From the NCBI RefSeq assembly GCF_900177515.1, contig NZ_FXAK01000008.1, positions 371,501 through 435,500 of the forward strand: 64,000 nt of DNA, read 5' to 3'. Below, piece after piece: positions 20,243-29,449 of the stretch. The number at the start of each line of letters is the position of its first letter. The first letter of the stretch is position 1. Both the position numbers and the translations under genes were made by a program. This DNA comes from Azospirillum oryzae. GTDB taxonomy: Bacteria > Pseudomonadota > Alphaproteobacteria > Azospirillales > Azospirillaceae. The notes under the pieces were generated by a model, which worked only from the letters and a program-made list of their open reading frames with translations, was not told the DNA's origin and did no database searches.

Positions 20243-21823
20243 ATGACCATCACCGGCGAGATGCTGATCGGCGCGAGCGCCCACCGCGGCAGCGAGGGCG
20301 AACTGCGCGCCGTCGACCCCGCCACCGGCAAGGCGCTGGAGCCCGCCTTCGGCGGCGGCGGCGCTGCGGAAGTCGAGCGCGCCTGCGCCCTGGCCTGGGC
20401 CGCCTTCGACAGCTTCCGCGAGACCGGCCTGGAGCAGCGCGCGGCCTTCCTGGAGGCCGTCGCCCAGAACATCCTCGACATCGGCGACGACCTCATCACC
20501 CGCGCCATGGCCGAATCCGGCCTGCCGCGCGCGCGTCTGGAGGGCGAGCGCGGCCGCACCGTCGGCCAGCTCCGCCTGTTCGCCCAGGTGGTGCGCGAGG
20601 GCAGCTGGATCGAGGCGCGCATCGACCCGGCCCTGCCGGCGCGCACGCCGCTGCCGCGTCCCGACATCCGCCAGCGCCACATCCCGCTGGGACCGGTCGC
20701 CGTGTTCGGCGCGTCGAACTTCCCGCTCGCCTTCTCGGTGGCCGGCGGCGACACCGCGTCCGCCTTCGCCGCCGGCTGTCCGGTGGTGGTCAAAGGCCAC
20801 GGCGCCCATCCCGGCACCTCGGAACTGGTCGGCCGCGCCATCCAGGCGGCGGTCGCCGCCTGTGGTTTGCATGAGGGCGTCTTCTCCCTGCTGTTCGGCA
20901 CTGGCAACGAGATCGGCACGGCGCTGGTCGCCGATCGGCGCATCAAGGCGGTGGGCTTCACCGGCTCGCGCCGCGGCGGGCTGGCGCTGATGGAGGTTGC
21001 GGCCCGGCGGCCGGAGCCGATCCCGGTCTATGCCGAGATGAGCAGCATCAACCCGGTCTTCCTGATGCCGGCGGCGCTGGCGTCCCGTGCCGGCGCCCTG
21101 GGCAAGGCGTTCGTGGCGTCGCTGACCATGGGTGCCGGGCAGTTCTGCACCAACCCCGGCATCCTGCTGGGGCTGGAGGGACCGGACCTCGACCGCTTTG
21201 TCGCGGCGGCGGTCGAGGCGCTTGGCGGCAGTGCGCCCTCGACCATGCTGACGCCGGGCATCCATGCCGCCTATGACGCCGGCGTCGCCAAGCTGGCCGG
21301 CAGCGGTGCGGTGACGGCGCTGGCGCGCGGTTTGGCCTGCAGCGGCCCGAACCAGGCGCAGGCGGCCTTCTTCAGCACGACGGCCGAGGCGTTCATCGCC
21401 GATACCGACCTGCAGGAGGAGGTGTTCGGCGCCGCCTCGCTGCTGATCCGCTGTAGGGATGTGGCGGAGATGGTGGCGGTGGCGGAAAAGCTGGAGGGTC
21501 AGCTCACCGCGACCTTGCAGATGGATGCGGAGGACAAGGCTGCGGTGGCGGGTCTGATCCCGACGCTGGAGCGCAAGGCCGGCCGCCTCCTGGCGAACGG
21601 CTGGCCGACGGGGGTGGAGGTCTGCCACGCGATGGTGCATGGCGGCCCGTTCCCGGCGACGTCCGACCCGCGCAGCACCTCGGTCGGCACGCTGGCGATC
21701 CGCCGCTTCCTGCGCCCGGTCTGCTACCAGGACCTGCCGCCCGACCTGCTGCCGGAGGCTCTGCGCGACGGCAATCCGCTGGGGCTGTGGCGGCGCATCG
21801 ACGGGACGCTCGGGCGGGACTGA
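20243..21823 (+). CDS. araE: 2-oxoglutarate semialdehyde dehydrogenase (NADP-type ALDH)
   Basis: 526 residues; oxidises 2-oxoglutarate semialdehyde to 2-oxoglutarate, the last step of the pathway. Cofactor-binding stretch …VAVFGASNFPLAFSVAGGD…, catalytic Glu in YAEMSSINP and catalytic Cys302 in GAGQFCTNPG. The length and the GASNFPLAF signature are of the long NADP-aldehyde-dehydrogenase class (related to the hydroxyproline-type isozyme), not the roughly 480-residue class to which A. brasilense AraE belongs. AAGGAGA lies five bases before ATG 20243. By position it fills the AraE role; use of a different isozyme class is an interesting point and rests on remembered family lengths. Confidence 0.85.
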   Translation: MTITGEMLIGASAHRGSEGELRAVDPATGKALEPAFGGGGAAEVERACALAWAAFDSFRETGLEQRAAFLEAVAQNILDIGDDLITRAMAESGLPRARLEGERGRTVGQLRLFAQVVREGSWIEARIDPALPARTPLPRPDIRQRHIPLGPVAVFGASNFPLAFSVAGGDTASAFAAGCPVVVKGHGAHPGTSELVGRAIQAAVAACGLHEGVFSLLFGTGNEIGTALVADRRIKAVGFTGSRRGGLALMEVAARRPEPIPVYAEMSSINPVFLMPAALASRAGALGKAFVASLTMGAGQFCTNPGILLGLEGPDLDRFVAAAVEALGGSAPSTMLTPGIHAAYDAGVAKLAGSGAVTALARGLACSGPNQAQAAFFSTTAEAFIADTDLQEEVFGAASLLIRCRDVAEMVAVAEKLEGQLTATLQMDAEDKAAVAGLIPTLERKAGRLLANGWPTGVEVCHAMVHGGPFPATSDPRSTSVGTLAIRRFLRPVCYQDLPPDLLPEALRDGNPLGLWRRIDGTLGRD

Positions 21824-21863
21824 CCGCCGGAAGAGACTGACAGACACCAGAAACCCGCAACGG

Positions 21864-21889
21864 CTGCGTCAGAGGGAGCGCTGACGCAG
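21864..21889 (+). terminator. hairpin after araE
   Basis: Perfect 8-bp inverted repeat CTGCGTCA / TGACGCAG around a 10-base loop, 40 bases after the araE stop. No T-run follows, so termination is uncertain. Confidence 0.45.
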
Positions 21890-22018
21890 AGCAGACTGTC
21901 GTGCCCGGCCGCGTGCCGGGTGCGGCGGCCGGGGACGGCGTGCGTCCGCGCAACGCCGAAGCACCGCTCCCGCACAAAGTACCGAAGCAAAAACAAACCG
22001 CATTAAGAGGAAACGCAG

Positions 22019-23173
22019 ATGGTGAGATCAGCTCTGCTGCTTGGCGCAGCCACCCTTTCGCTCGTCTCCGTCTTGGGAGCCGGCCCTGCCTTCGCCCAGT
22101 CGAAGTTCGACGTGGTCATCGGCGGCGACGCCTATTTCGAAGCCGGCTATGTCGATCAGGACCGCGACGCCGGCCTGCGCTCCACCGAGTTCCGCAACCG
22201 CCTGCGCCTGCTGGTGACGCCGAAGGCCAAGGCCGACAACGGTTTGGAATACGGCGCCCGCCTGCGCCTGCTGGCCGAGAACGGCGCCGGCAACGCCCGC
22301 ACCACCGGCTACGACCGCGCCTTCCTGTTCGTGCAGGGCGGCTTCGGCACCGTGCATATGGGCGTGGAGAACGGCCCGTCCGACGACAGCGGCATCATCG
22401 CCCCGTCCGACTGGGGCACCGGTGGCGTCGACGGCTCCTTCCCGTCCTGGCTCGGCAACAGCGCGGCCAATTCGCCGGTCACCATCGGCAACATCCGCGC
22501 CCTGATTTCCGGCAATCCCGCCACCCGCGCCACCTACTGGACGCCGGAGATCGCCGGCTTCAAGCTCGGCGCCTCCTACCAGCCGTCGTCGGACAGCAGC
22601 GGCACCGACGTCAACCGCTCCAAGGTGGCGCTCGCCTCGGCCAACCGCACCGGCGCCTATCGCGACGTCTACGAAGTCGGCGGCACCTACACCAACAGCT
22701 TCGGCGGCGTCGCGGTCAATGCCAGCCTGTTCTACCTGGGCGGCAAGGCCAAGGACTCCAGCCTCACCGGGGCGGGCTTCGACGACCTGTCCTCCACCCA
22801 TGCCGGCCTGACCGTGGCCTATGGCGGGCTGAAGGTCGGCGGCAGCTATGCCTGGTCGGGCGACAGCGGCTATGCCAAGTCCGGCACCGCCGGCATCGTC
22901 AGCCGCGAGAAGCAGGATGTCTGGACCGTCGGCGCGCAATACACCTTCGGGCCGACGACGCTGGGCGTGGGCTACCTGAACGCCAAGGACGCCGGTGACC
23001 TGACGGTGCGCGGCCGGACCAAGTTCGAGCTGATCACCGTCGGCGCCAAGTATGTCGTCGCCCCCGGCTTCGCCATCGGGCCGGAATACAACCACTTCAA
23101 GCTCAGCTCCGACGTCGCCGCCAACAGCGACAAGGGCGACATGTTCCTGGTCCAGGCGAATCTCGCTTTCTAA
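22019..23173 (+). CDS. outer-membrane porin
   Basis: 384 residues. Signal peptide MVRSALLLGAATLSLVSVLGAGPAFAQ, then alternating amphipathic strands and short turns of a 16-strand general porin (…EFRNRLRLLVTPKAKADNG…, …GGFGTVHMGVENGPSDD…), ending in the aromatic residue typical of outer-membrane barrels (…LVQANLAF). AAGAGGAAA precedes ATG 22019. The gene lies between the arabinose enzymes and a sugar importer, so it probably lets sugars through the outer membrane; selectivity cannot be read. It has its own upstream region of about 195 bases and a strong terminator. Confidence 0.88.
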   Translation: MVRSALLLGAATLSLVSVLGAGPAFAQSKFDVVIGGDAYFEAGYVDQDRDAGLRSTEFRNRLRLLVTPKAKADNGLEYGARLRLLAENGAGNARTTGYDRAFLFVQGGFGTVHMGVENGPSDDSGIIAPSDWGTGGVDGSFPSWLGNSAANSPVTIGNIRALISGNPATRATYWTPEIAGFKLGASYQPSSDSSGTDVNRSKVALASANRTGAYRDVYEVGGTYTNSFGGVAVNASLFYLGGKAKDSSLTGAGFDDLSSTHAGLTVAYGGLKVGGSYAWSGDSGYAKSGTAGIVSREKQDVWTVGAQYTFGPTTLGVGYLNAKDAGDLTVRGRTKFELITVGAKYVVAPGFAIGPEYNHFKLSSDVAANSDKGDMFLVQANLAF

Positions 23174-23334
23174 GCGCCTTTTCTTCCAAGACCGGGCCGG
23201 TTGACGTCCTGGCCCTTTCCTTCGGCTTCGCGCCGCCCGCGGTGTTGCTCTCCATCCCGCCGCGGCGGTCGCGTCCCGGCGCGCTCTCCCTCGGGTGCGT
23301 CGGCCCTGTTCCGGACAGGAGCAGGGTCAACTCA

Positions 23335-23369
23335 CGGCCGGGCAGCCCTGCGCTGCCCGGCCGTTTTTT
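23335..23369 (+). terminator. rho-independent terminator of the porin gene
   Basis: Perfect 11-bp stem CGGCCGGGCAG / CTGCCCGGCCG with loop CCCTGCG, followed by six T. Confidence 0.92.
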
Positions 23370-23414
23370 CGGCCTGAGTTCGGGCCTGATCTGTGGCCGG
23401 CCATATCCTTTTCG

Positions 23415-23452
23415 GCATCGTACAGGTCAGGAATCGTATTGGACAGTTATGG
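23415..23452 (+). promoter_or_regulatory. ytfQ promoter element shared with chvE and araB
   Basis: GCATCG, 14 bases, then CGTATTGGACAGTTATGG. The second block matches the chvE copy at 16 of 18 positions. It lies about 140 bases before ATG 23595, so the leader is long or a second promoter exists. Confidence 0.72.
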
Positions 23453-23594
23453 TTATGCGCACTTAAAGTAGGCATGACGAACAATTTCGGACCGGACCGC
23501 GATCAGGAACATTCCGCGCCCCGTCCCGTCGCCTGCCTCCATCCAGCATGCACCGCAATAAATCCTCGCCATAAAACCTCAGGGAGTGAAACGG

Positions 23595-24566
23595 ATGTCC
23601 AGGAAATGGGTGATCTCCGCCGCCACCGCCGCCGCGGCGCTGTTCATCGGGTTGGGCGCCGTCCAGGCCGCCGATGCCAAGAAGCTGGTCGTCGGCTTCT
23701 CGCAGATCGGGTCGGAATCGGGCTGGCGCGCCGCCGAGACCAAGACCGCCAAGACGGAAGCCGAGAAGCGCGGGATCGACCTCAAGATCTCCGACGCCCA
23801 GCAGAAGCAGGAGAACCAGATCAAGGCCGTGCGCTCCTTCGTCGCCCAGGGCGTCGACGCGATCTTCATCGCGCCGGTGGTGGCGACCGGCTGGGATTCG
23901 GTGCTGAAGGAGGCAAAGGAGGCGAAGATCCCGGTCATGCTGCTCGACCGGCAGATCGAGACCAAGGACCAGAGCCTCTACATGACCGCCGTCACCTCCG
24001 ACACCGTGCATGAAGGCCGGGTGGCCGGCGAATGGCTGGCGAAGAAGACCGGCGGCAAATGCGCGGTGGTGGAACTGCAGGGCACCGTCGGCTCCTCGCC
24101 CGCCATCAACCGCAAGAAGGGCTTCGACGAGGTCGTCGCCAAGAATCCGGGGATGAAGATCATCCGCACCCAGTCCGGCGACTTCACCCGCGCCAAGGGC
24201 AAGGAGGTGATGGAGAGCTTCATCAAGGCCGAGAATGGCGGCAAGGACATCTGCGCCGTCTATGCCCACAACGACGACATGGCGGTCGGCGCCATCCAGG
24301 CGATCAAGGAAGCCGGCCTGAAGCCGGGCAAGGACATCCTGGTCGTGTCGATCGACGGCGTGCCCGACATCTTCAAGGCGATGTCCGAAGGCGAGGCGAA
24401 CGCCACGGTGGAACTGACGCCGAACATGGCCGGCCCGGCCTTCGACGCGCTGATCGCCTACAAGAAGGACGGCAAGATGCCGCCGAAGTGGATCCAGACG
24501 GAATCGAAGCTGTTCACGCCCGACACCGCCAAGGAAGAGTATGAGCGCCGCAAGGATGCTTATTGA
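23595..24566 (+). CDS. ytfQ: sugar ABC importer binding protein YtfQ-like
   Basis: 323 residues with signal peptide (…ALFIGLGAVQAA, about 25/26). Type-1 sugar-binding fold close to YtfQ: …VVGFSQIGSESGWRAAETKT…, …QENQIKAVRSFVAQGVDAIFIAPVV…, …VMLLDRQIETKD… and …AHNDDMAVGAIQAIKEAG…. E. coli YtfQ prefers galactofuranose; related systems in Shewanella (AraUVWZ) serve arabinose. AGGGAGTG precedes ATG 23595 by about eight bases, which favours it over GTG 23586. The shared promoter element ties it to the arabinose genes, so furanose forms of L-arabinose are the likely substrate here (inference). Confidence 0.9.
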   Translation: MSRKWVISAATAAAALFIGLGAVQAADAKKLVVGFSQIGSESGWRAAETKTAKTEAEKRGIDLKISDAQQKQENQIKAVRSFVAQGVDAIFIAPVVATGWDSVLKEAKEAKIPVMLLDRQIETKDQSLYMTAVTSDTVHEGRVAGEWLAKKTGGKCAVVELQGTVGSSPAINRKKGFDEVVAKNPGMKIIRTQSGDFTRAKGKEVMESFIKAENGGKDICAVYAHNDDMAVGAIQAIKEAGLKPGKDILVVSIDGVPDIFKAMSEGEANATVELTPNMAGPAFDALIAYKKDGKMPPKWIQTESKLFTPDTAKEEYERRKDAY

Positions 24567-24580
24567 TTTGAAGTTGAAAT

Positions 24581-24697
24581 CTCCCTCTCCCCCCTGGGGA
24601 GAGGGTCGGGGTGAGGGGGATGCACAAGGGTGGATTCTCGAGAATCCTCGCCGCGCGTCCCCCTCACCCTAACCCTCTCCCCGGGGGGAGAGGGGAT
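24581..24697. repeat. dispersed paired inverted repeat, copy 2
   Basis: Between ytfQ and ytfR. Left arm 24581-24620 (CTCCCTCTCC…GGTGAGGGGGA), right arm 24659-24697 (CCCCTCACCC…GAGAGGGGA). The arms are inverted copies of each other, and each is itself a hairpin of C-runs and G-runs. Located inside an operon, it would form a strong RNA structure after the binding-protein gene. Confidence 0.88.
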
Positions 24698-24737
24698 ACT
24701 CCACGCACATTTCTCCGCGCTTCCGGCGAGGTCCGCC

Positions 24738-26285
24738 ATGACGGCATCCACCGCTCCCCCCAGCTCCGCGCCGCTTCTGGCGATCCGCGGGCTGTCGAAG
24801 GCCTTTCTCGGCGTCCAGGCGCTCGACGGGGTCGACTTCACGCTGCGCCATGGCGAAATCCATGCCTTGCTGGGCGAGAACGGTGCCGGCAAATCGACCC
24901 TGATCAAGACGCTGACCGGCGTCTACCAGCGCGACGGCGGCACCGTGGCGCTGGAGGGGCGGGAGATCGCGCCGCGCGGGGTGGAGGAGGCGCAGCGCCT
25001 GCACATCGGCACCGTCTATCAGGAGGTGAACCTGCTGCCCAACCTGTCGGTGGCGGAGAACCTGTTCCTGGGCCGCCAGCCGATGCGCTGGGGACTGGTC
25101 GACCGCGGCGCCATGCGGCGGCGGGCGCGGGCCATTCTGATGCCCTATGGGCTTTCCATCGACGTGACGGCGCCGCTCGGGCGCTTCTCGGTGGCGACGC
25201 AGCAGATCATCGCCATTGCCCGCGCGGTCGATATGTCGGCCAAGGTGCTGATCCTCGACGAGCCCACCGCCAGCCTGGACGCGCAGGAGGTGGCCGTGCT
25301 GTTCAAGGTGATGCGGACCCTGCGGTCGCGCGGGATCGGCATCGTCTTCGTCACCCATTTCCTCGATCAGGTCTATGAGGTCTGCGACCGCATCACCGTG
25401 CTGCGCAACGGCCGGCTGGTCGGCGAGCGGCGGACGGCCGAGCTGCCGCGCCTGGATCTGGTCGCGATGATGCTGGGGCGGGAGCTGGAGGCGGCGGCCC
25501 ACCGCATCGACCTCGGCCCGGCGGAGCTGGACAGCCGTCCGCCGCTGGCGAGTTTCAAGGCATTCGGGAAGTCGCGCAGCGTCGAGCCCTTCGACCTCGA
25601 CATCCGTCCCGGCGAGGTGGTGGCGCTGGCCGGTCTGCTGGGATCCGGCCGGACGGAAACGGTGCGGCTGGTCTTCGGCATGGATCGCGCCGACCAGGGC
25701 GAGGCGACGGTGGACGGCCGCAAGGTCCGGCTGAAGGGACCGCGCGACGCCGTGCGGCTCGGATTCGGATTCTGTCCGGAGGACCGCAAGAAGGAGGGCA
25801 TCGTCGGCGAGCTGTCGGTGCGGGAGAACATCATCCTGGCGCTCCAGGCGCGGCAGGGCTGGCTGAAGCCGATCCCGCGCCGCCGCCAGGAGGAGATCGC
25901 CGACCGCTTCATCCGCCTGCTCGACATCCGCACGCCGGACGCCGAACGGCCGATCCAGCTGCTGTCGGGCGGCAACCAGCAGAAGGCGCTGCTGGCGCGC
26001 TGGCTGGCGACCGAGCCGCGGCTGCTGATCCTCGACGAGCCGACGCGCGGCATCGATGTCGGCGCCCATGCCGAGATCATCCGCCTGATCGAGCGGCTGT
26101 GCGCCGACGGAATGGCGCTGCTGGTGGTGTCGTCGGAGCTGGAGGAGATCGTCGCCTACAGCCGCCGCGTCGTCGTGCTGCGCGACCGCCGCCATGTGGC
26201 GGAACTGAGGGGAGGGGAGGTCAGCGTGGAGCGCATCGTCGCCGCCATCGCGTCGGAATCGAAAAGCGGCGAGGTGCGGCAATGA
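24738..26285 (+). CDS. ytfR: sugar ABC importer ATPase YtfR-like (two ATPase domains)
   Basis: 515 residues with two ABC domains: Walker A GENGAGKST and Walker B VLILDEPTASLD in the first; GLLGSGRTETVRL, signature LLSGGNQQKALLARWL and Walker B LLILDEPTRGIDVG in the second. ATG 24738 follows the repeat element and is chosen because the first domain starts soon after; the open frame further upstream is translated repeat. Same operon as ytfQ. Confidence 0.9.
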   Translation: MTASTAPPSSAPLLAIRGLSKAFLGVQALDGVDFTLRHGEIHALLGENGAGKSTLIKTLTGVYQRDGGTVALEGREIAPRGVEEAQRLHIGTVYQEVNLLPNLSVAENLFLGRQPMRWGLVDRGAMRRRARAILMPYGLSIDVTAPLGRFSVATQQIIAIARAVDMSAKVLILDEPTASLDAQEVAVLFKVMRTLRSRGIGIVFVTHFLDQVYEVCDRITVLRNGRLVGERRTAELPRLDLVAMMLGRELEAAAHRIDLGPAELDSRPPLASFKAFGKSRSVEPFDLDIRPGEVVALAGLLGSGRTETVRLVFGMDRADQGEATVDGRKVRLKGPRDAVRLGFGFCPEDRKKEGIVGELSVRENIILALQARQGWLKPIPRRRQEEIADRFIRLLDIRTPDAERPIQLLSGGNQQKALLARWLATEPRLLILDEPTRGIDVGAHAEIIRLIERLCADGMALLVVSSELEEIVAYSRRVVVLRDRRHVAELRGGEVSVERIVAAIASESKSGEVRQ

Positions 26286-27325
26286 CGCTGTCCGCTCCCG
26301 GGCCGTCGCGCAACCTGCCGCAATACGGCGCGCTGATCGCCGTCCTGTTGGCCAACTGGCTGCTGTTCCCGGATTTCTTCGCCATCCGTCTTCAGGACGG
26401 CCGGCTGTTCGGCAGCCTCATCGATGTGCTGAACCGTGGCGCCCCGGTGGCGCTGCTCGCCATCGGTATGACCATGGTCATCGCCACCCGCGGCGTCGAT
26501 CTGTCGGTCGGCGCCGTCATGGCGATTTCCGGCGCGGTCGCCGCAACCATGACCGGTGCCGGATGGGGCCTGCCGGCGGTGCTGGCGGCGTCGCTGGCCG
26601 CCGGACTGCTGTGCGGGCTGTGGAACGGGCTGCTGGTGGCGGTGCTGCGCATCCAGCCGATCATCGCCACCCTGATCCTGATGGTCGCCGGGCGCGGCAT
26701 CGCCCAGCTGGTGACGGAGGGGCAGATCGTCACCTTCACCAGCCCGGCGCTGGCCTTCATCGGCGGCGGGTCCTTCCTGACCGTGCCGATGCCGGTGGTC
26801 ATCACCATCGCGCTGCTGGCGGTCACTGCCCTGCTGGTGCGGGCGACGGCGCTGGGGCTGATGATCGAGGCGGTCGGCGTCAACCGGCTGTCGAGCGCCG
26901 GGGCCGGCGTCAACACCCCGGTGGTGCTGGTCGCCGTCTATGTCTGGTGCGGGCTGTGCGCGGCGGTGGCCGGGCTGATCGTCACCGCCGACATCCGCGG
27001 CGCCGACGCCAACAATGCCGGGCTGTGGCTGGAGCTGGACGCCATCCTGGCGGTGGTGGTCGGCGGCACCTCGCTGCTGGGCGGGCGGTTCGGGCTGGTG
27101 TTGTCGGTGGTGGGGGCGCTGATCATCCAGGCGATGAACACCGGCATCCTGCTGAGCGGCTTCAAGCCGGAATTCAACCTGATCGTCAAGGCGGGCGTCC
27201 TGCTGGTCGTCCTGCTGCTGCAATCGCCGACGCTGACCTTGTTCCTGCCGCGTCCCAAGGGCGCGCGGCCGATGGGCACGGTCAAGCCGCCGGTGGCGCC
27301 GACCAGCGGAGGGGCAAAGCCATGA
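26282..27325 (+). CDS. ytfT: sugar ABC importer permease YtfT-like
   Basis: 347 residues, RbsC-family permease with about nine hydrophobic segments and the conserved …MTMVIATRGVDLSVGAVMAISG… and …LDAILAVVVGGTSLLGGRFG… regions. ATGA overlap with ytfR. It pairs with the next gene: this importer class has two different permeases. Confidence 0.9.
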   Translation: MTLSAPGPSRNLPQYGALIAVLLANWLLFPDFFAIRLQDGRLFGSLIDVLNRGAPVALLAIGMTMVIATRGVDLSVGAVMAISGAVAATMTGAGWGLPAVLAASLAAGLLCGLWNGLLVAVLRIQPIIATLILMVAGRGIAQLVTEGQIVTFTSPALAFIGGGSFLTVPMPVVITIALLAVTALLVRATALGLMIEAVGVNRLSSAGAGVNTPVVLVAVYVWCGLCAAVAGLIVTADIRGADANNAGLWLELDAILAVVVGGTSLLGGRFGLVLSVVGALIIQAMNTGILLSGFKPEFNLIVKAGVLLVVLLLQSPTLTLFLPRPKGARPMGTVKPPVAPTSGGAKP

Positions 27326-28308
27326 CCAGTGCACTCCAGCGGTTCCTTCCCCTGATCGTCACCACCGCGGTGCTGGTGGTCGGCTTCCTGCTGTGCGCGG
27401 CGCAGTTTCCCAACTTCGCCTCCTGGCGGGTGGTGGGCAACCTTCTGACCGACAATGCCTTTCTGGGGATTACGGCGGTCGGCATGACCTTCGTCATCCT
27501 GTCCGGCGGGATCGACCTGTCGGTGGGGGCGGTGATCGGCTTCACCACCGTGCTGCTGGCCGTGCTGATCGAGCATGGCGGCTGGCACCCGCTGGCCGCA
27601 TTCGCCGTCGCGCTGATCGCCGCCGGCGGCTTCGGCGCGGCGATGGGCGGGGTGATCCATGTCTTCCAGATGCCGCCCTTCATCGTCACGCTGGCCGGCA
27701 TGTTCATCGCCCGCGGTCTGGGCTTCGTCCTGACCACCGATTCGGTGCCGATCAACCATCCGCTCTATGGCGAGCTGAACGACATCGCGCTGCGCTTCGG
27801 AGCGGGGGGCAAGCTCAGCCTGCCGGCGATGCTGATGCTGGGGGTGGTGGTCGCGGCGGTGGTACTGGCGCACTGGACCCGCTTCGGCGCCAACCTCTAT
27901 GCGCTGGGCGGCAACCGGCAGTCGGCGGAGCTGATGGGCGTGCCGGTGGGGCGGACCACGGTGGCGGTCTATGCGCTGTCCGGGCTGCTGGCCGGGCTGG
28001 CGGGGATCGTCTTCTCGCTCTACACCGGCGCCGGCTATTCGCTGGCGGCGACGGGGGTGGAGTTGGACACCATCACCGCGGTGGTGATCGGCGGCACGCA
28101 GCTGACCGGCGGCTATGGCTATGTCGTCGGCACCTTCGTCGGCGTGCTGATCCAGGGGCTGATCCAGACCTACATCACCTTCGACGGCACGCTCAGCAGC
28201 TGGTGGACCAAGATCGCCATCGGCGTGCTGCTGTTCGTCTTCATCCTGTTGCAGAAGGGGCTGCTGACGGTCTGGGCCGGCCGCGGCGGCGAACCGGCGG
28301 AGGCGTGA
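27322..28308 (+). CDS. yjfF: sugar ABC importer permease YjfF-like
   Basis: 328 residues, second RbsC-family permease (…MTFVILSGGIDLSVGAVIGFTT…, …LDTITAVVIGGTQLTGGYGYVVG…). ATGA overlap with ytfT. Two permeases, one double ATPase and one binding protein reproduce the E. coli ytfQRT-yjfF set exactly. Confidence 0.9.
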   Translation: MTSALQRFLPLIVTTAVLVVGFLLCAAQFPNFASWRVVGNLLTDNAFLGITAVGMTFVILSGGIDLSVGAVIGFTTVLLAVLIEHGGWHPLAAFAVALIAAGGFGAAMGGVIHVFQMPPFIVTLAGMFIARGLGFVLTTDSVPINHPLYGELNDIALRFGAGGKLSLPAMLMLGVVVAAVVLAHWTRFGANLYALGGNRQSAELMGVPVGRTTVAVYALSGLLAGLAGIVFSLYTGAGYSLAATGVELDTITAVVIGGTQLTGGYGYVVGTFVGVLIQGLIQTYITFDGTLSSWWTKIAIGVLLFVFILLQKGLLTVWAGRGGEPAEA

Positions 28309-29339
28309 TGCCCATCGAGAGTTTCCTGTTCGATACGCATGAAGGACGGCCGGTGGAGGGGTTCATCCTGTCCGCCGGCGGGCTGGAGGCGACGGTGATC
28401 GCCCACGGCGCCCGGCTGGTGCGGATGATGGTGCCCGGCCGCGACGGAGCCGGCGCCGATGTGGTGCTTGGCTTCGACCGGGTTGCCGATTACCTGGCGA
28501 GCGACGCCTATTTCGGCGCCACCTGCGGGAGGTACGGCAACCGCATCGGCGGGGCGGCCTTCACGCTGGACGGCGTGCGCCATGAGCTGGCTGTCAACGA
28601 GCCGCCGAACCAGTTGCATGGCGGACCGGAGGGGCTCGACCGGCGCATCTGGGCGGCACAAGTCGATGAGGCGGAGAACGCCGTTACCTTCACGCTCGTC
28701 TCGCCGGATGGCGACCAGGGCTATCCGGGGACGCTGACGGCGAGCACGCGCTACCAGTTGAGCGACAACGGGGTGCTGGACATCCGCATGACGGCGGTGT
28801 GCGACCGGCCGACTGTCGTCAACCTCGTCCATCACAGCTACTGGAACCTCGGGGGCCATGGCTCCGGCGACCTGCGCGACCACCGGCTGACGGTGCGCGG
28901 CGGCTTCACCACGCCGGTCGGCGCCGACCTGATCCCGACGGGGGAGGTGCGGCCGGTGGACGGCACAGGCTTCGACCTGCGTGGCGGGGTGGGGCTGGGC
29001 GAGGTGCTGGAGGCGGTGGGCGGCTTCGGCTTCGACCACAACTGGTGCCTGGACGGGCCGGCGGGGGAGCTGCGACCGGTGGCGGTGCTGGAGCATCCGG
29101 CATCTGGACGGAGGATGGAGCTGGCGACCGATCAGCCGGGATTGCAGGTCTATACCGGCGGCTATCTCAGTGAGAAAGTCGTGGGCAAGGGTGGGCAACC
29201 CTATTGCCGCTTCGCCGGGCTGGCGCTGGAGAGCCAGCGCTTTCCCAACAGCCCGAACATCGGCCATTTTCCGTCGGCGCGGCTCGATCCCGGCGAAACC
29301 TATGGGCATCGGATGCGGCTGCGATTCGGGGCGGGCTGA
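28308..29339 (+). CDS. galM: aldose 1-epimerase (mutarotase)
   Basis: 343 residues; interconverts alpha and beta anomers of aldoses. Family motifs: GRYGNRIGGAAFTLDG near 70, NQLHGGPEG near 100, the catalytic His in VVNLVHHSYWNLGGHG and the catalytic Glu in LALESQRFPNSPN. The start overlaps the yjfF stop (TGATG). Attached to a YtfQ-type furanose importer, it could equilibrate imported anomers so that the C1 dehydrogenase can use them. Confidence 0.92.
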   Translation: MPIESFLFDTHEGRPVEGFILSAGGLEATVIAHGARLVRMMVPGRDGAGADVVLGFDRVADYLASDAYFGATCGRYGNRIGGAAFTLDGVRHELAVNEPPNQLHGGPEGLDRRIWAAQVDEAENAVTFTLVSPDGDQGYPGTLTASTRYQLSDNGVLDIRMTAVCDRPTVVNLVHHSYWNLGGHGSGDLRDHRLTVRGGFTTPVGADLIPTGEVRPVDGTGFDLRGGVGLGEVLEAVGGFGFDHNWCLDGPAGELRPVAVLEHPASGRRMELATDQPGLQVYTGGYLSEKVVGKGGQPYCRFAGLALESQRFPNSPNIGHFPSARLDPGETYGHRMRLRFGAG

Positions 29340-29449
29340 CCGGAACCGGGGAACCGTCCGGCGGCTTGCGGGGTTCATCGAAGGGCATGGCAGCGGTTCC
29401 GCTGCCGGTCCCGAGATGCCGCTCCACAACGCCGGAAGGAAAGCTCGAC

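Larger units (their letters stand above)
23174..23594. other. 421-bp intergenic region between porin and ytfQ
   Basis: No gene is seen. It contains the porin terminator (23335-23369) and the ytfQ promoter element (23415-23452). The stretch before the terminator, 23174-23334, shows nothing recognisable. Confidence 0.7.

Noticed and set aside
18812..21847. 1011-codon minus-strand open frame opposite araD and araE
   Set aside because: Arg/Gly/Ala/His-rich translation with no recognisable fold; the plus strand encodes clear enzymes with catalytic residues in frame.
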